From positions 2,415,001-2,479,000 of the forward strand of contig NZ_AP014690.1 in NCBI RefSeq assembly GCF_001547995.1: a stretch of DNA of 64,000 nt. Direction: 5' to 3'. This document shows positions 9,041 to 18,009 of the stretch, piece by piece; within the stretch, counting starts at the first letter, position 1; each line of letters starts with the position of its first letter. The stretch comes from Asaia bogorensis NBRC 16594 (GTDB lineage: Bacteria > Pseudomonadota > Alphaproteobacteria > Acetobacterales > Acetobacteraceae). Made by a program: the position numbers and the translations under genes. The notes under the pieces were generated by a model, which was not told where the DNA came from, searched no databases, and saw nothing but the letters and a program-made list of their open reading frames with translations.

Positions 9041-9068
9041 AAAGGCGGCTCCTTTCGGAACCGCCTTT
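9041..9068 (-). terminator. Terminator between phzF-like and threitol dehydrogenase genes
   Basis: AAAGGCGG (9041-9048) pairs with CCGCCTTT (9061-9068), and an inner TCC/GGA extends the stem. On the minus strand the stem is followed by TTCTGTTTT, so it best ends the dehydrogenase transcript. It may act in both directions between these convergent genes. Confidence 0.7.
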
Positions 9069-9090
9069 CCCACCTGATACACGTTTGATC

Positions 9091-10218
9091 TTATGGGATC
9101 AGGACCGTCTTGATGGACTTGTCGCCCTTCTTCATCAGGTCGAAGCCTTCCTTCCACTGGTCCAGCGGCAGGGAGTGGGTCACCACACCCTCGACCGGCA
9201 GACGACCATCGGCAATGGCGGCAATGGTGAAGGGGTAGCAGTACGGACCCAGATGCGCACCGAGCACGTCCAGCTCCTTACGGTCGGAAATGATCGACCA
9301 GTCGCAGGTCACTTCATCGCCGAACACGCTGAACTCGACGAAGCGGCCGAGCTTGCGGATCATGTGCAGGCCCTGACGAACGCTCGAGGGATGGCCGGTT
9401 GCTTCGATATACACATCGCAGCCATAGCCACCGGTCAGTTCCTTGACCTTGGCCACCACGTCTTCTTCAAGCGGGTTCATCACGATATCCGCGCCGAACT
9501 TCTTGGCCAGATCCAGACGGTCCTGCTTGGTGTCGAGCACGATCAGCTTGCTCGGGTTCTTCAGGCGGGCAGCGCCCACCATGCCCAGACCCAGCGTACC
9601 GGCACCCGCCAGAACCACCACGTCATCAAGCTGGATGTTCGCACGGTTCACAGCGTGAACGGAGCAGGCATAGGGCTCGATCAGGGCAGCCGCCTCGGCA
9701 GGCATGTCCTCGGGAACACGATGGGTGCGCGACGTCTTGGGGAAGCGCATGTACTTCGCCATGGCGCCGTTGGTGTTGTTCTGGAAGCCGTACAGGTCGT
9801 GACGCTCGCACATCCAGTACTGACCGCCCTTGCAGTAGCGGCAATCGTCGCAGGGAACGATCTGCTCGCTGATCAGGCGGTCACCCACCTTGTACTGCCC
9901 GCGCAGGTTCTCGCCGATCTCGACAGCGCGCCCGATGAATTCGTGGCCCGGGATCATCGGCGGCTTGACGTAGCGGGGCTGTTCCTTGTCGCCCCAGAAG
10001 GAAGGGGCGCCCAGGAAGCACTTGATGTCACCGGCGCAGATGCCAACGGTCTCGACTTCGATGATGATGTCATCGGGACCGGCGCGGGGGACATCCACCT
10101 CTTCCCAGCGATAATCGCCGGGTTCGTAGGCGACGACGGCCATCATCTTTTCCGGCAGGGCGACGCTGGCTGCTTCTTTCTGCAGGGCACCCAGGTCAGG
10201 CGTAACAATCTTGTTCAT
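9091..10218 (-). CDS. Zinc-dependent threitol/erythritol-type polyol dehydrogenase
   Basis: 375-residue medium-chain dehydrogenase that likely oxidises a C4 polyol to erythrulose with NAD. Catalytic zinc residues are C61 (GICAGDIKC) and the His of GHEF (91-94); the structural zinc is bound by C123, C126, C129 and C137 (CDDCRYCKGGQYWMC). The nucleotide loop is GAGTLGLG (205-212). The N-terminal block (YEPGDYRWEEVDVPRAGPDDIIIEVE) and FLGAPSFWGD match L-threitol/erythritol dehydrogenases as I remember them. It follows the DhaK-DhaL kinase gene by 27 nt on the same strand, which fits a route polyol to erythrulose to erythrulose phosphate. Xylitol, glycerol or another polyol remains possible. The enzyme class is certain; the C4 substrate is moderately likely. 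Confidence 0.8.
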   Translation of the reverse strand: MNKIVTPDLGALQKEAASVALPEKMMAVVAYEPGDYRWEEVDVPRAGPDDIIIEVETVGICAGDIKCFLGAPSFWGDKEQPRYVKPPMIPGHEFIGRAVEIGENLRGQYKVGDRLISEQIVPCDDCRYCKGGQYWMCERHDLYGFQNNTNGAMAKYMRFPKTSRTHRVPEDMPAEAAALIEPYACSVHAVNRANIQLDDVVVLAGAGTLGLGMVGAARLKNPSKLIVLDTKQDRLDLAKKFGADIVMNPLEEDVVAKVKELTGGYGCDVYIEATGHPSSVRQGLHMIRKLGRFVEFSVFGDEVTCDWSIISDRKELDVLGAHLGPYCYPFTIAAIADGRLPVEGVVTHSLPLDQWKEGFDLMKKGDKSIKTVLIP

Positions 10219-10245
10219 GGTCTTGGTCTTTCGGTTCGTGGCGTA

Positions 10246-12078
10246 TCAGGCGTTGTGGTTACGCGCCGGAGCCACGAGCTCCTTGGCGATCGTCTGAAGG
10301 ATCAGGCAGCAGGAGGTTGCACCGGCATCGAGCACGCCACGTGAACGCTCGCCCAGTCGGCTGGCGCGGCCGATACGGGCCACCAGATCGATTGTGGAGT
10401 CACGACCACGTTCTGCCGCTTCCGACATCGTAATCAGGGCCTGCTCGAACGACTTTCCATCATCCAGTGCCTTGTGGAAGGCTTCAACCGAAGGTTGCAG
10501 CGTATCGACAAGGGTCTTGTCACCTACGCGGGCATTGCCAAGGCTGTTGATGCCGGCCAGCGCCCCATCGAGCATCTGGGCGAAGAGCTTGCCATCAAGG
10601 AATTCGACATTGCGCAGCGGGATCGCCATGCCTTCGAAGAAACGGCCATAAAGCGGGCCCATCGAGCCGCCGATACCGGCCATCAGCGAGTCTGACAGGG
10701 CATCGAGGCCCTTTTCCATGACCGGCGGGTTGGCACCCAGCGCATCACCGCAGCGGGCAAAGCCCTTGGCCATGTTGATGCCGTGATCGCCATCGCCAAT
10801 CTTGCCGTCGATCTCGCTCAGCCAGTCACGTGCCTTGACGATGGCATCGACCAGGGCCGGGATGACCTTCGTGGTTTCGGCAACGGGAATACCGCTCTTG
10901 GGCACGTATTTCTCGCCCGTCGCGGTCTTGACCAGCGCTTCGACCGGGTCGGCCTTGGCCGTAGGCGCTTCAGCAGCCTGAACCTGTGCCGCACCAGCGC
11001 CGACGCGCACCAGACCGATGGATTCGGCGGGAGCAGCCATCAGGCGATCCAGCTCTTCATCGGTCTTCATGATCGTCAGGGTGGCGCCCTTCATCTCGAG
11101 CGAGGTGAAGAGATTGCCAACGAAGCGATGCGCCACCTCAATGCCCTTCTCCTTCAGGAGATCGGCAACATCAGCGTAAAGCACATAGAGTTCGATGATC
11201 GGGGTGGCACCCAGACCCGAGAGCAGCACCGTCACGCGGTCGCCTTTGGTGAAGGGCAGGTCGGGCAGGATGTGCTCAAGCATCAGCTTGGCGATATCGC
11301 GCGAGCGGCCGAGCTCCTGAACCGACACGCCGGGCTCGCCATGATGGCCGATACCGACTTCCATGGTGCCGAGTTCGATCGAGAAATTCGGATGACCGTT
11401 GGCAACGATGGTGCAGGGCGTGAGGCCGACACCGATGGAGCGGGTATTGGCAATGGCCTTGCGGGCAACGGCAATCACCTCATCCAGCGAGCCGCCTTCT
11501 TCAGCGCGCGCACCGGCGGCTTTCCACATCAGGATTTCGCCAGCAACACCGCGGCGGCGCTCGGCTTCACTTGCCGGAGCCGAAGCAACGTCGTCGGTGG
11601 CGACCACGGTCTCGACCTTGATGCCAGCCTGCTGCGCATCACGCGCCGCCATGCGGACATTCATCGTATCACCCGCGTAGTTGCCAAACAGGCAGGCTAC
11701 GCCAGCGCCCATATCGGCTTCCTTCATGGCGTCGAGGAAGCTCACAGCCGTCGGAGAAGAGAAGATCTCACCAATGGCAACCGAGTCCAGAAGGCCCGTA
11801 CCGACATAGCCAAGGAACGCCGGCTCATGGCCCGAACCGCCACCCGTGATCACGCCGACCTTGCGACGGCCCGTGGTCTTGGCGCGCTTGACGACACGCG
11901 GATTGGCCGTTTCTACAATGATGTCGGGATGAGCAAGGAGTGCGCCGCGCACGCCGTCTTCGACCACGCCATCGGGGTCGTTGAAGATGCGGTCCAGCTT
12001 GGGCCGTGCTGCGGGAGACTGGGACGAAGCGCCATCGCCATGGCCGGTATGCGCTGCGTGAACGATTGAATGAACCAT
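10246..12078 (-). CDS. DhaK-DhaL fusion kinase (dihydroxyacetone/erythrulose kinase type)
   Basis: ATP-dependent kinase for small ketoses. The N-terminal DhaK domain has GGGSGHEP (about residues 79-86) and GIGHHGEPG, whose His forms the covalent hemiaminal with the carbonyl. An Ala-Pro linker near residue 370 leads to a C-terminal DhaL domain with KIGDGDHGIN (ATP/Mg site, about 425) and LGARVGDKT-like SLGNARVGDKTLVDTL. About 610 residues is normal for the fused ATP type, so no PTS partner is needed. The start is unsettled between ATG 12078 and ATG 12090; neither has a strong ribosome site. It is the first gene of a two-gene unit with the polyol dehydrogenase, which argues for erythrulose as the in vivo substrate. 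An inverted repeat at 12150-12182 probably controls it. Confidence 0.85.
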   Translation of the reverse strand: MVHSIVHAAHTGHGDGASSQSPAARPKLDRIFNDPDGVVEDGVRGALLAHPDIIVETANPRVVKRAKTTGRRKVGVITGGGSGHEPAFLGYVGTGLLDSVAIGEIFSSPTAVSFLDAMKEADMGAGVACLFGNYAGDTMNVRMAARDAQQAGIKVETVVATDDVASAPASEAERRRGVAGEILMWKAAGARAEEGGSLDEVIAVARKAIANTRSIGVGLTPCTIVANGHPNFSIELGTMEVGIGHHGEPGVSVQELGRSRDIAKLMLEHILPDLPFTKGDRVTVLLSGLGATPIIELYVLYADVADLLKEKGIEVAHRFVGNLFTSLEMKGATLTIMKTDEELDRLMAAPAESIGLVRVGAGAAQVQAAEAPTAKADPVEALVKTATGEKYVPKSGIPVAETTKVIPALVDAIVKARDWLSEIDGKIGDGDHGINMAKGFARCGDALGANPPVMEKGLDALSDSLMAGIGGSMGPLYGRFFEGMAIPLRNVEFLDGKLFAQMLDGALAGINSLGNARVGDKTLVDTLQPSVEAFHKALDDGKSFEQALITMSEAAERGRDSTIDLVARIGRASRLGERSRGVLDAGATSCCLILQTIAKELVAPARNHNA

Positions 12079-12628
12079 AATGGGCCCCATACTGTGTGCC
12101 GGGAAAACACCCTAAGTGCCCAAGAACCATAACCGTAACAGCGGTTGTGAACGAAATCACACTAACGAGAGTGATATTCGTTACCTATTATGTGGGACCA
12201 GAACGATCCTGATTACTGTTTTTGCATGTGAACTACGGCACTTTGTTATAATTATGTATATTTGTCAATATGTTGTCCACTACAGGGCCTTTGGATCGCC
12301 TGCTGCGAGCACCCGGCATTCATCTGATCAAACTGAACAAATGTGATATTTCGTGTCACTTACGGACCATTCGGCCTGCCTGCGCCATGGTTTGAAAGAC
12401 TCTGTCCGTTCTTTTTCACATGATCAGCGACTATTGGCCTGTTTTTAAGTGCCCAAGGCCATACGGCGACCATGCGTGTATCGGCAGCATGATCATCAAT
12501 GGCGATCAAGTTCCGGTGTGACACTGCATTTGGGGTATCGGTTATTGTAAAACACTCCGATCCTCCTTAAAAGTCACCGGAGCCACACCCAAAATAATAA
12601 TACCTCAAAGAGGCCTTGGCACCGAACG
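12079..12628. other. 550-nt divergent intergenic region between the kinase and NRPS genes
   Basis: AT-rich compared with its surroundings, with no credible gene. It holds the inverted repeat 12150-12182, a smaller repeat AACCG/CGGTT (12131-12146), a -10-like TATAAT at 12247-12252 (plus strand, with TTGCAT 19 nt before), and a 6-bp hairpin (12435-12440 with 12456-12461). If the NRPS promoter is near 12250, its leader would be about 370 nt. Confidence 0.55.
12150..12182. promoter_or_regulatory. Long imperfect inverted repeat, probable operator of the polyol kinase/dehydrogenase unit
   Basis: AACGAAATCACACT (12150-12163) is the near-complement of AGAGTGATATTCGTT (12168-12182), separated by AACG, with one bulge and one mismatch. 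It lies about 70 nt upstream of the kinase start, where a repressor or activator dimer would bind. No regulator gene is adjacent. Confidence 0.5.
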
Positions 12629-15600
12629 ATGCTGCACGAAAACCGCGTTGCGACGCTGCCATTGACCACTGCACAACGTGGGTTGTGGATGACGCAATTT
12701 CTCGCCCCTTCAGGATCGAGCCTGAATATTGCGGAAGCGATCCATCTTCGCGGAGCACTCCGCACAGATCTCTTCATCGAGGCACTCACCTGCGTACAGG
12801 CCGAGGCCGAGACGCTCAGGACCGCCATCGTCAAAAAACCAGAGGGTCCGGTTTACACGATCCGCCCACCAGGATCCGTCACCTGTCCTGTCATCGCGTT
12901 CCACGACATGCCCGATCCGGAACAGTCCGCCCGTGACTGGATGCTTGAACGCCTGCGTGCACCGTTGGATCTCGAACATGATCCGTTGTGGCAAAACGCC
13001 TTACTGCAGCTCAGCGACACGTATCATATCTGGTTTCACTGCTGTCATCATGCCGTGCTGGACGGATTTGCAGGCGGGATGGTGGCAGCGCGTGTCGCGG
13101 CCCACTACAGCGCGCGATATGACGGGATATCCCCCCCGGAGGCCGCCTTCCTCCCACTCTCGACCCTGCATGAGCAGGAACAGGCCTACCGGCAGTCGCC
13201 TTGCTTCGAAAAGGACAAGGCCTACTGGAGCGAAGCGCTTTCAGAAGCACCCGAGCCGGTTTCGTTGTCGCTGCGCCCCCAACGTGCCCCCAGCGGCGAG
13301 GCTGGCGGCGCGATAACCCGCGCAGTTTTCATGTCGGATGAGCGCGCCGAGAGTCTGACCCGGATCGGCCGTGCGCTGGAGGCGACCCTCCCCCAGACAC
13401 TGACAGCCCTTCTCGTGGCCTATCTCTATCGCGTTACCGGACAATCCGACCTTGTCGTGGGCATGCCCGTCAGTGCACGCGCCAATCGTCAGCTCAGACA
13501 CACGCCCGGCATGGTCGCCAATGCTGTGGCGCTGCGTTTCAGGATCGCACCCAAAACCAGTTTTGCCGACCTCGTCGGCATGGCACGTCGGGCCATGCGT
13601 AATGCATTACGCCACCAGCAATATCGCTACGAGGATATGCGGCGTGATCTCGGGATGTTCAGCAATACTACCCAGATCAGCCGTATCGGCATCAATATCG
13701 AGCCTTTCGACTATAATCTCTCCTTCGGTCCCATCACCGCGCGCAACGAAAATCTGAGCAATGGCGCGATGGAGGATCTGACCATCTTCGTCTTCGACCG
13801 CAAGGACGGTGCTGGCCTGTGTTTTCAATGCGATGCCAACCCAGCGCTTTACGCGGCCCATGAGCTGGATGCGCATCTGACCCGAATCCTGCGTCTGGCT
13901 GAACAGATCGCCAACGTACCCGATACCACGCTCGATCATCTGTCCCTGCTCACGCCAGAGGAACGCGATGCGCAGGAAGCCAGAAACCGGACAACCCGCC
14001 GCGACTGGCCCACCACGCCCCTGACAAAGCTTATCGACCATGGGGTCAGTCGCGGCTCCGGCCCCCTCGTCAGCGATGCCTATGGCGTGATGACGCGTGA
14101 GGTATTTCTTCGACAGAGCGGCGCTTTGGCCGAACAGCTTCGGGCAGAAGGCATGGGGCCGGGCAAGCTGGTCGCTCTGGCCCTGCCACGCGACAGACGC
14201 ATGATCCTTGCTGTTGCCGCTGTCCTGCAGGCAGGCGCCGCATGGTTGCCCCTCGATATCGCCTCGCCCCAGGCACGGGCAAAGTTGATCCTCGAAGATG
14301 CTGAACCCAGTGCCGTCATTGTGCCGGACGCTGCCCATCTCGACTGGGCGGCAGAATACACCGCATGGGCTCTTGCGAGCGACGCGTCCACACTGCAGCG
14401 ACTTTCGCGAGGGAAGATAGCCTCGTCCTCGCCCGTCCCGGATGACACGGCCTATGTCACCTATACCTCAGGTACGACCGGGCGACCCAAGGGGGTGGTT
14501 ATTCCCCGCAAGGCCCTGACAAACTTCCTGCATGCCATCACGGAAAGACTGGCCTATGGCGCGCAGGAAACACTTCTGGCCGTCACGGCCTGGACATTTG
14601 ATATTGCCGTGCTCGAAATGCTCCTGCCGCTCACATCCGGCGGGGCCTGTGTCATTGCCAGCCGCGAGGATATCCTGGAACCAGGCCGTCTGGCAGCCCT
14701 TGTTCGGGAACATGGCATCACAGCCATGCAAGCGACCCCGACGCTGTGGCAGACCCTGCTCGGCACAGCCGAGAGCAGCGCCCTGCAGGGTATAATGCTC
14801 ATGAGCGGCGGCGAGGCGATGCCAGCCCATATGGCGCGCCAGATGCTGCATCTCGGCCGGGCGGTGCATAATCTGTATGGCCCCACGGAAACCACGATCT
14901 GGTCTACGACGCATCATCTCGACCCTCAGGAAACCGATACGCCGGCCGCTGGGCATGCTCTGGCCAATACACAGCTTTACATCATCGGGCCCGATCAAAC
15001 CCCGCTGCCAGATGGCGTTGTCGGCGAATTGCTGATTGCGGGTGATGGCGTTGCCTCGGGCTATCTCAATCAGCCGGAACTCACGGCAAGCCGCTTCATC
15101 CCCGACCCTCTTGGGGTACCTGGACACAAGGCCTATCGCACAGGCGATCGGGCGGCAATTGGACATGACGGGACGTTGACCGTCTTTGGGCGCGGCGACC
15201 AGCAGATCAAGATACGCGGGATGCGTATCGAACCCAGTGAGATCGAGAGTACGTTGCTTAGCCTGCCAGAAATCCTGCAGGCCGCCGTGATGATCGAGAA
15301 AGACCCTGCACGCGGCACGTCTCTCCTCGCCGCCTATCTCGTACCCGCAACCCATGGCGCAAAGCTCGACCCTTCACAGATCAGACGCACCCTTCTTGGC
15401 CTGCTTCCCCCCCAGATGATCCCGGTGCGTATCGTCTGCGTCGAGACACTGCCGCGCATGACAAGCGGCAAGCTTGACCGGGCGGCGCTGGCCTCCCTGC
15501 GTGAAGAGACGGAGACGACAACCTTCACCGAAGCCCGCACCCCGGCGGAACGCAGGCTGAGCGCATTATGGGGCGAACTGCTCGATCTCGAACGCGTCGA

Positions 15601-16624
15601 CATCCATACCAGCTTCTTCGAACTCGGCGGCGACAGCCTCATGGTCGTACAGATGATCGCCTGCCTCTCACGCGAGGGTTACGCGCTTCCTGTCGGGCAG
15701 GTTTTTGCCGCTCCTACAATTGCCCTTCTGGCTCCCCTGCTCGAAGGGGGCTCGGTCACCTGCGACCCGCTTGCGCCATGCCTTGCCATACGGGAACAGG
15801 GACACAACGCGCCGGTCTTCTGTTTTCATCCCGTGATCGGCATGAGCTGGAACTTCAACACGCTGGCCCCACTCCTTTCTGAGTCCCATCCGGTCTATGG
15901 CCTGCAGGATGCCGGGCTCCTGCTGAAGAACGATGCGCCCGCCACGCTCGCGGCCCTGGCGGCCTTCTATGTTGCCGAATTGCGGCGTTTGCAGCCGCAC
16001 GGCCCCTATCATCTGGTCGGGTGGTCCATGGGTGGCGTTGTTGCCCATGAAATTGCGTCTCTCCTAAGACAGGAGGGGGAGGAGATAGCCCTGTTGGCCA
16101 TGCTGGATTCTTATCCCTGCCTGCTCCAGGATCAGAGCCTTGCGCCGGATAGCCCCCAGGCCATACGCGCTGCCCTGCAATTCCTGCAGATCGCTCCGGT
16201 CGAGGATGCAGCCTTGCCCGATACGCTCGATGGCCTGGCCGATCTGTTTCTGGAAACACTGGACACAACGGTGCTTCCGGATCTGCCTGAAATCGACCTC
16301 AATGCCCTGACCAGCCTTGCCGAGAAGCTGCGCCTGATCACCAGACGCAATATCGAGATGCTGCTCGCCCATGTTCCGACGCCCAATGATGCCGATATCC
16401 TGTTCCTCAGGGCTGCGGACAAGGGAAGCCAGAACGAGGTGACGATCATCTCGGACGACCCGTATGCCTGGAGGGCGTACAGCTCTGGCCATATCACGGC
16501 CCATGACCTTGACTGCCGTCATGGCGATATGCTGCTGCCCGGCCATGTCGAGACCGTTGCGCGTTGGATCAATATCGGCCTCGCGCAGGACCGCACGCCC
16601 GCATCCTGCCTCTCTGCCGCCTGA
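12629..16624 (+). CDS. Single-module nonribosomal peptide synthetase, C-A-T-TE, A domain predicted for glycine
   Basis: 1331 residues with EntF-like architecture. Condensation domain, about 8-440: active-site HHAVLDG at 140-146. Adenylation, about 475-960: YVTYTSGTTGRPKG near 609-622, AWTFDIAVLE, NLYGPTETTIW, YRTGDRA and the catalytic Lys in SGKLDR. Thiolation, about 970-1040: FFELGGDSL with phosphopantetheine Ser1003. Thioesterase, about 1075-1325: GWSMGG with nucleophile Ser1133 and a late His in CRHGDML. Specificity positions read by eye are D-I-L-Q-M-G-L-I-W plus K, one change from the glycine code as I recall it (DILQLGLIWK). A C domain before the only A domain implies an acyl or aryl donor in trans. 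No EntB/EntE-like genes are visible. AGAGG sits 15 nt before the ATG, rather far. GT1 and ABC genes follow. Product unknown; glycine is a prediction. Confidence 0.93.
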   Translation: MLHENRVATLPLTTAQRGLWMTQFLAPSGSSLNIAEAIHLRGALRTDLFIEALTCVQAEAETLRTAIVKKPEGPVYTIRPPGSVTCPVIAFHDMPDPEQSARDWMLERLRAPLDLEHDPLWQNALLQLSDTYHIWFHCCHHAVLDGFAGGMVAARVAAHYSARYDGISPPEAAFLPLSTLHEQEQAYRQSPCFEKDKAYWSEALSEAPEPVSLSLRPQRAPSGEAGGAITRAVFMSDERAESLTRIGRALEATLPQTLTALLVAYLYRVTGQSDLVVGMPVSARANRQLRHTPGMVANAVALRFRIAPKTSFADLVGMARRAMRNALRHQQYRYEDMRRDLGMFSNTTQISRIGINIEPFDYNLSFGPITARNENLSNGAMEDLTIFVFDRKDGAGLCFQCDANPALYAAHELDAHLTRILRLAEQIANVPDTTLDHLSLLTPEERDAQEARNRTTRRDWPTTPLTKLIDHGVSRGSGPLVSDAYGVMTREVFLRQSGALAEQLRAEGMGPGKLVALALPRDRRMILAVAAVLQAGAAWLPLDIASPQARAKLILEDAEPSAVIVPDAAHLDWAAEYTAWALASDASTLQRLSRGKIASSSPVPDDTAYVTYTSGTTGRPKGVVIPRKALTNFLHAITERLAYGAQETLLAVTAWTFDIAVLEMLLPLTSGGACVIASREDILEPGRLAALVREHGITAMQATPTLWQTLLGTAESSALQGIMLMSGGEAMPAHMARQMLHLGRAVHNLYGPTETTIWSTTHHLDPQETDTPAAGHALANTQLYIIGPDQTPLPDGVVGELLIAGDGVASGYLNQPELTASRFIPDPLGVPGHKAYRTGDRAAIGHDGTLTVFGRGDQQIKIRGMRIEPSEIESTLLSLPEILQAAVMIEKDPARGTSLLAAYLVPATHGAKLDPSQIRRTLLGLLPPQMIPVRIVCVETLPRMTSGKLDRAALASLREETETTTFTEARTPAERRLSALWGELLDLERVDIHTSFFELGGDSLMVVQMIACLSREGYALPVGQVFAAPTIALLAPLLEGGSVTCDPLAPCLAIREQGHNAPVFCFHPVIGMSWNFNTLAPLLSESHPVYGLQDAGLLLKNDAPATLAALAAFYVAELRRLQPHGPYHLVGWSMGGVVAHEIASLLRQEGEEIALLAMLDSYPCLLQDQSLAPDSPQAIRAALQFLQIAPVEDAALPDTLDGLADLFLETLDTTVLPDLPEIDLNALTSLAEKLRLITRRNIEMLLAHVPTPNDADILFLRAADKGSQNEVTIISDDPYAWRAYSSGHITAHDLDCRHGDMLLPGHVETVARWINIGLAQDRTPASCLSAA

Positions 16625-16636
16625 CCGGATGCCGCC

Positions 16637-17950
16637 ATGAAAATCGTGATCTTCACCATCGGCACGCAGGGCGATGCGCGTCCGTTCGTCGCCCTTGGGC
16701 AGGGCCTCGCCAGACGGGGTCACGACGTCTGCATTGCCACATCAGCGCGCCACGAAGCCCTCATAAGGGGCGGTGGTCTCAGGTTTGCGCCCATCGAGTC
16801 CGATTTCGCCGACCTGATGACACAGGAACATGCTGTGCTGGAAAAGGGAAACCAGTTGCGCATGGGATGGCAGGTCGCTCGTGCCCTGTGTCGGTGGATG
16901 CCTCTCTGGGTCAGGCAGGCGATGGAAGCCACGAAAAGAGCAGAACTCGTCATCGGATCGGGCTCCGGCACGATACTCGGAGCCTCGATTGCCCAGAAGC
17001 GGGGCATAGCGTTCGTTCAGGCGCAATTCATGCCCATGACCCCGTCGAAATGGGTGCCTCCCCTGTGGCCGAACCCGGCCCTGCGCTTGCCCGGTATCCT
17101 GCATAAGGCGCTGACCCATGTGGCACGATTCCTGATCTGGCGTTTCATGTCGTTTCCGGTGGCGATCATGCGTCGCGAGCTGTCCCTGCCTCCCATTGGC
17201 TGGAAGGGACCGTGGTCCGAAACGGACAGCGCGGGTAACAGGCGCTATCTGCTTTATGCCTTCAGCCGGCACATCCAGCCCCAACCCGCTGACTGGTCGC
17301 GTGACCGCATTGCCGTAACCGGGAGCTGGTTCTACGACCAGAAAACAAGCTGGCGCCCCTCACCGGAGCTGGAAGCATTTCTCGCCGCCGGTCCTGCCCC
17401 GGTCTATGTCGGGTTTGGCAGCATGATGACCGGCAACCCGGAGAAATTTACCGCGCTCATTCTCAGGGCCCTGCGCCTGACCGGGCGACGCGCGATCGTC
17501 GCGACAGGCTGGGGAGCGCTCAAAAACCTCAAGCCCGACCAGGAGGGGGATATCTTTTTCATCGACAACGCCCCCCATGACTGGCTTTTTCCCCGCGTAT
17601 CCCTTGCGGTTCATCACGGGGGCGCTGGAACGGTGGCGGCTGCCACGCGCGCCGGCCTGCCTCAGGTGATCATACCGTTTCTGGCTGACCAGTTTTTCTG
17701 GAGCTGGCGCCTGAAGGTTATCGGTATCAGCCCGATGCGCCTGTCGCGCAGGACACTCACCGCCGAAAGGCTGGCCGAGGCCATCGGGCGCGCAACAACA
17801 CGCGCTCCGCGCGACAAGGCCGCCTCATTGCGTCCACTGATCGAAGCAGAGCAGGGTGTCGAGAGCGCCATCGACATACTTGAGGGCTGGGGCCTGTTGA
17901 GGCAGGAAACCCGGAGTGCCACCCTGACCACAGGGATATTACCGCGTTGA
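16637..17950 (+). CDS. GT1-family glycosyltransferase (UGT/GtfB-like)
   Basis: 437 residues with the GT-B fold of natural-product and lipid glycosyltransferases. The N terminus has GTQGDARPFVALGQGLARRGH, where Asp13 occupies the place of the catalytic base in GtfB/UGT51-type enzymes. The donor domain has FVGFGSM-like VGFGSMMTGNP and VHHGGAGTVAAATRAGLPQVIIPFLADQFFW, the nucleotide-sugar signature with the ring-contacting DQ. No signal or membrane helix is apparent. It starts 12 nt after the NRPS stop and is followed at once by the ABC genes, so it probably glycosylates the NRPS product before export. MGT-type macrolide-glycosylating relatives and sterol or rhamnolipid glycosyltransferases are similar; sugar and acceptor are unknown. 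Confidence 0.88.
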   Translation: MKIVIFTIGTQGDARPFVALGQGLARRGHDVCIATSARHEALIRGGGLRFAPIESDFADLMTQEHAVLEKGNQLRMGWQVARALCRWMPLWVRQAMEATKRAELVIGSGSGTILGASIAQKRGIAFVQAQFMPMTPSKWVPPLWPNPALRLPGILHKALTHVARFLIWRFMSFPVAIMRRELSLPPIGWKGPWSETDSAGNRRYLLYAFSRHIQPQPADWSRDRIAVTGSWFYDQKTSWRPSPELEAFLAAGPAPVYVGFGSMMTGNPEKFTALILRALRLTGRRAIVATGWGALKNLKPDQEGDIFFIDNAPHDWLFPRVSLAVHHGGAGTVAAATRAGLPQVIIPFLADQFFWSWRLKVIGISPMRLSRRTLTAERLAEAIGRATTRAPRDKAASLRPLIEAEQGVESAIDILEGWGLLRQETRSATLTTGILPR

Positions 17951-18009
17951 CGCCAGCCAAGCCCTCTACCGAGCAAGCTCATGATCGCTCATGCAGACCG
18001 GAGCATGCC

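Noticed and set aside
9085-12069. Two long plus-strand open frames (about 420 and 428 codons)
   Set aside because: They lie opposite the threitol dehydrogenase and the kinase, have no domain motifs and are explained by GC-biased codon use.
12116-12346. 76-codon frame in the NRPS leader
   Set aside because: No family likeness and no good ribosome site.
12340-12362. CRP-like site TGTGA...TCACT
   Set aside because: Spacing is 9 nt rather than 6 and the arms are short; no clear target.
12629-16624. Enterobactin-type synthetase
   Set aside because: Architecture is EntF-like but the specificity positions read as glycine and no EntA/B/C/D/E genes are nearby.
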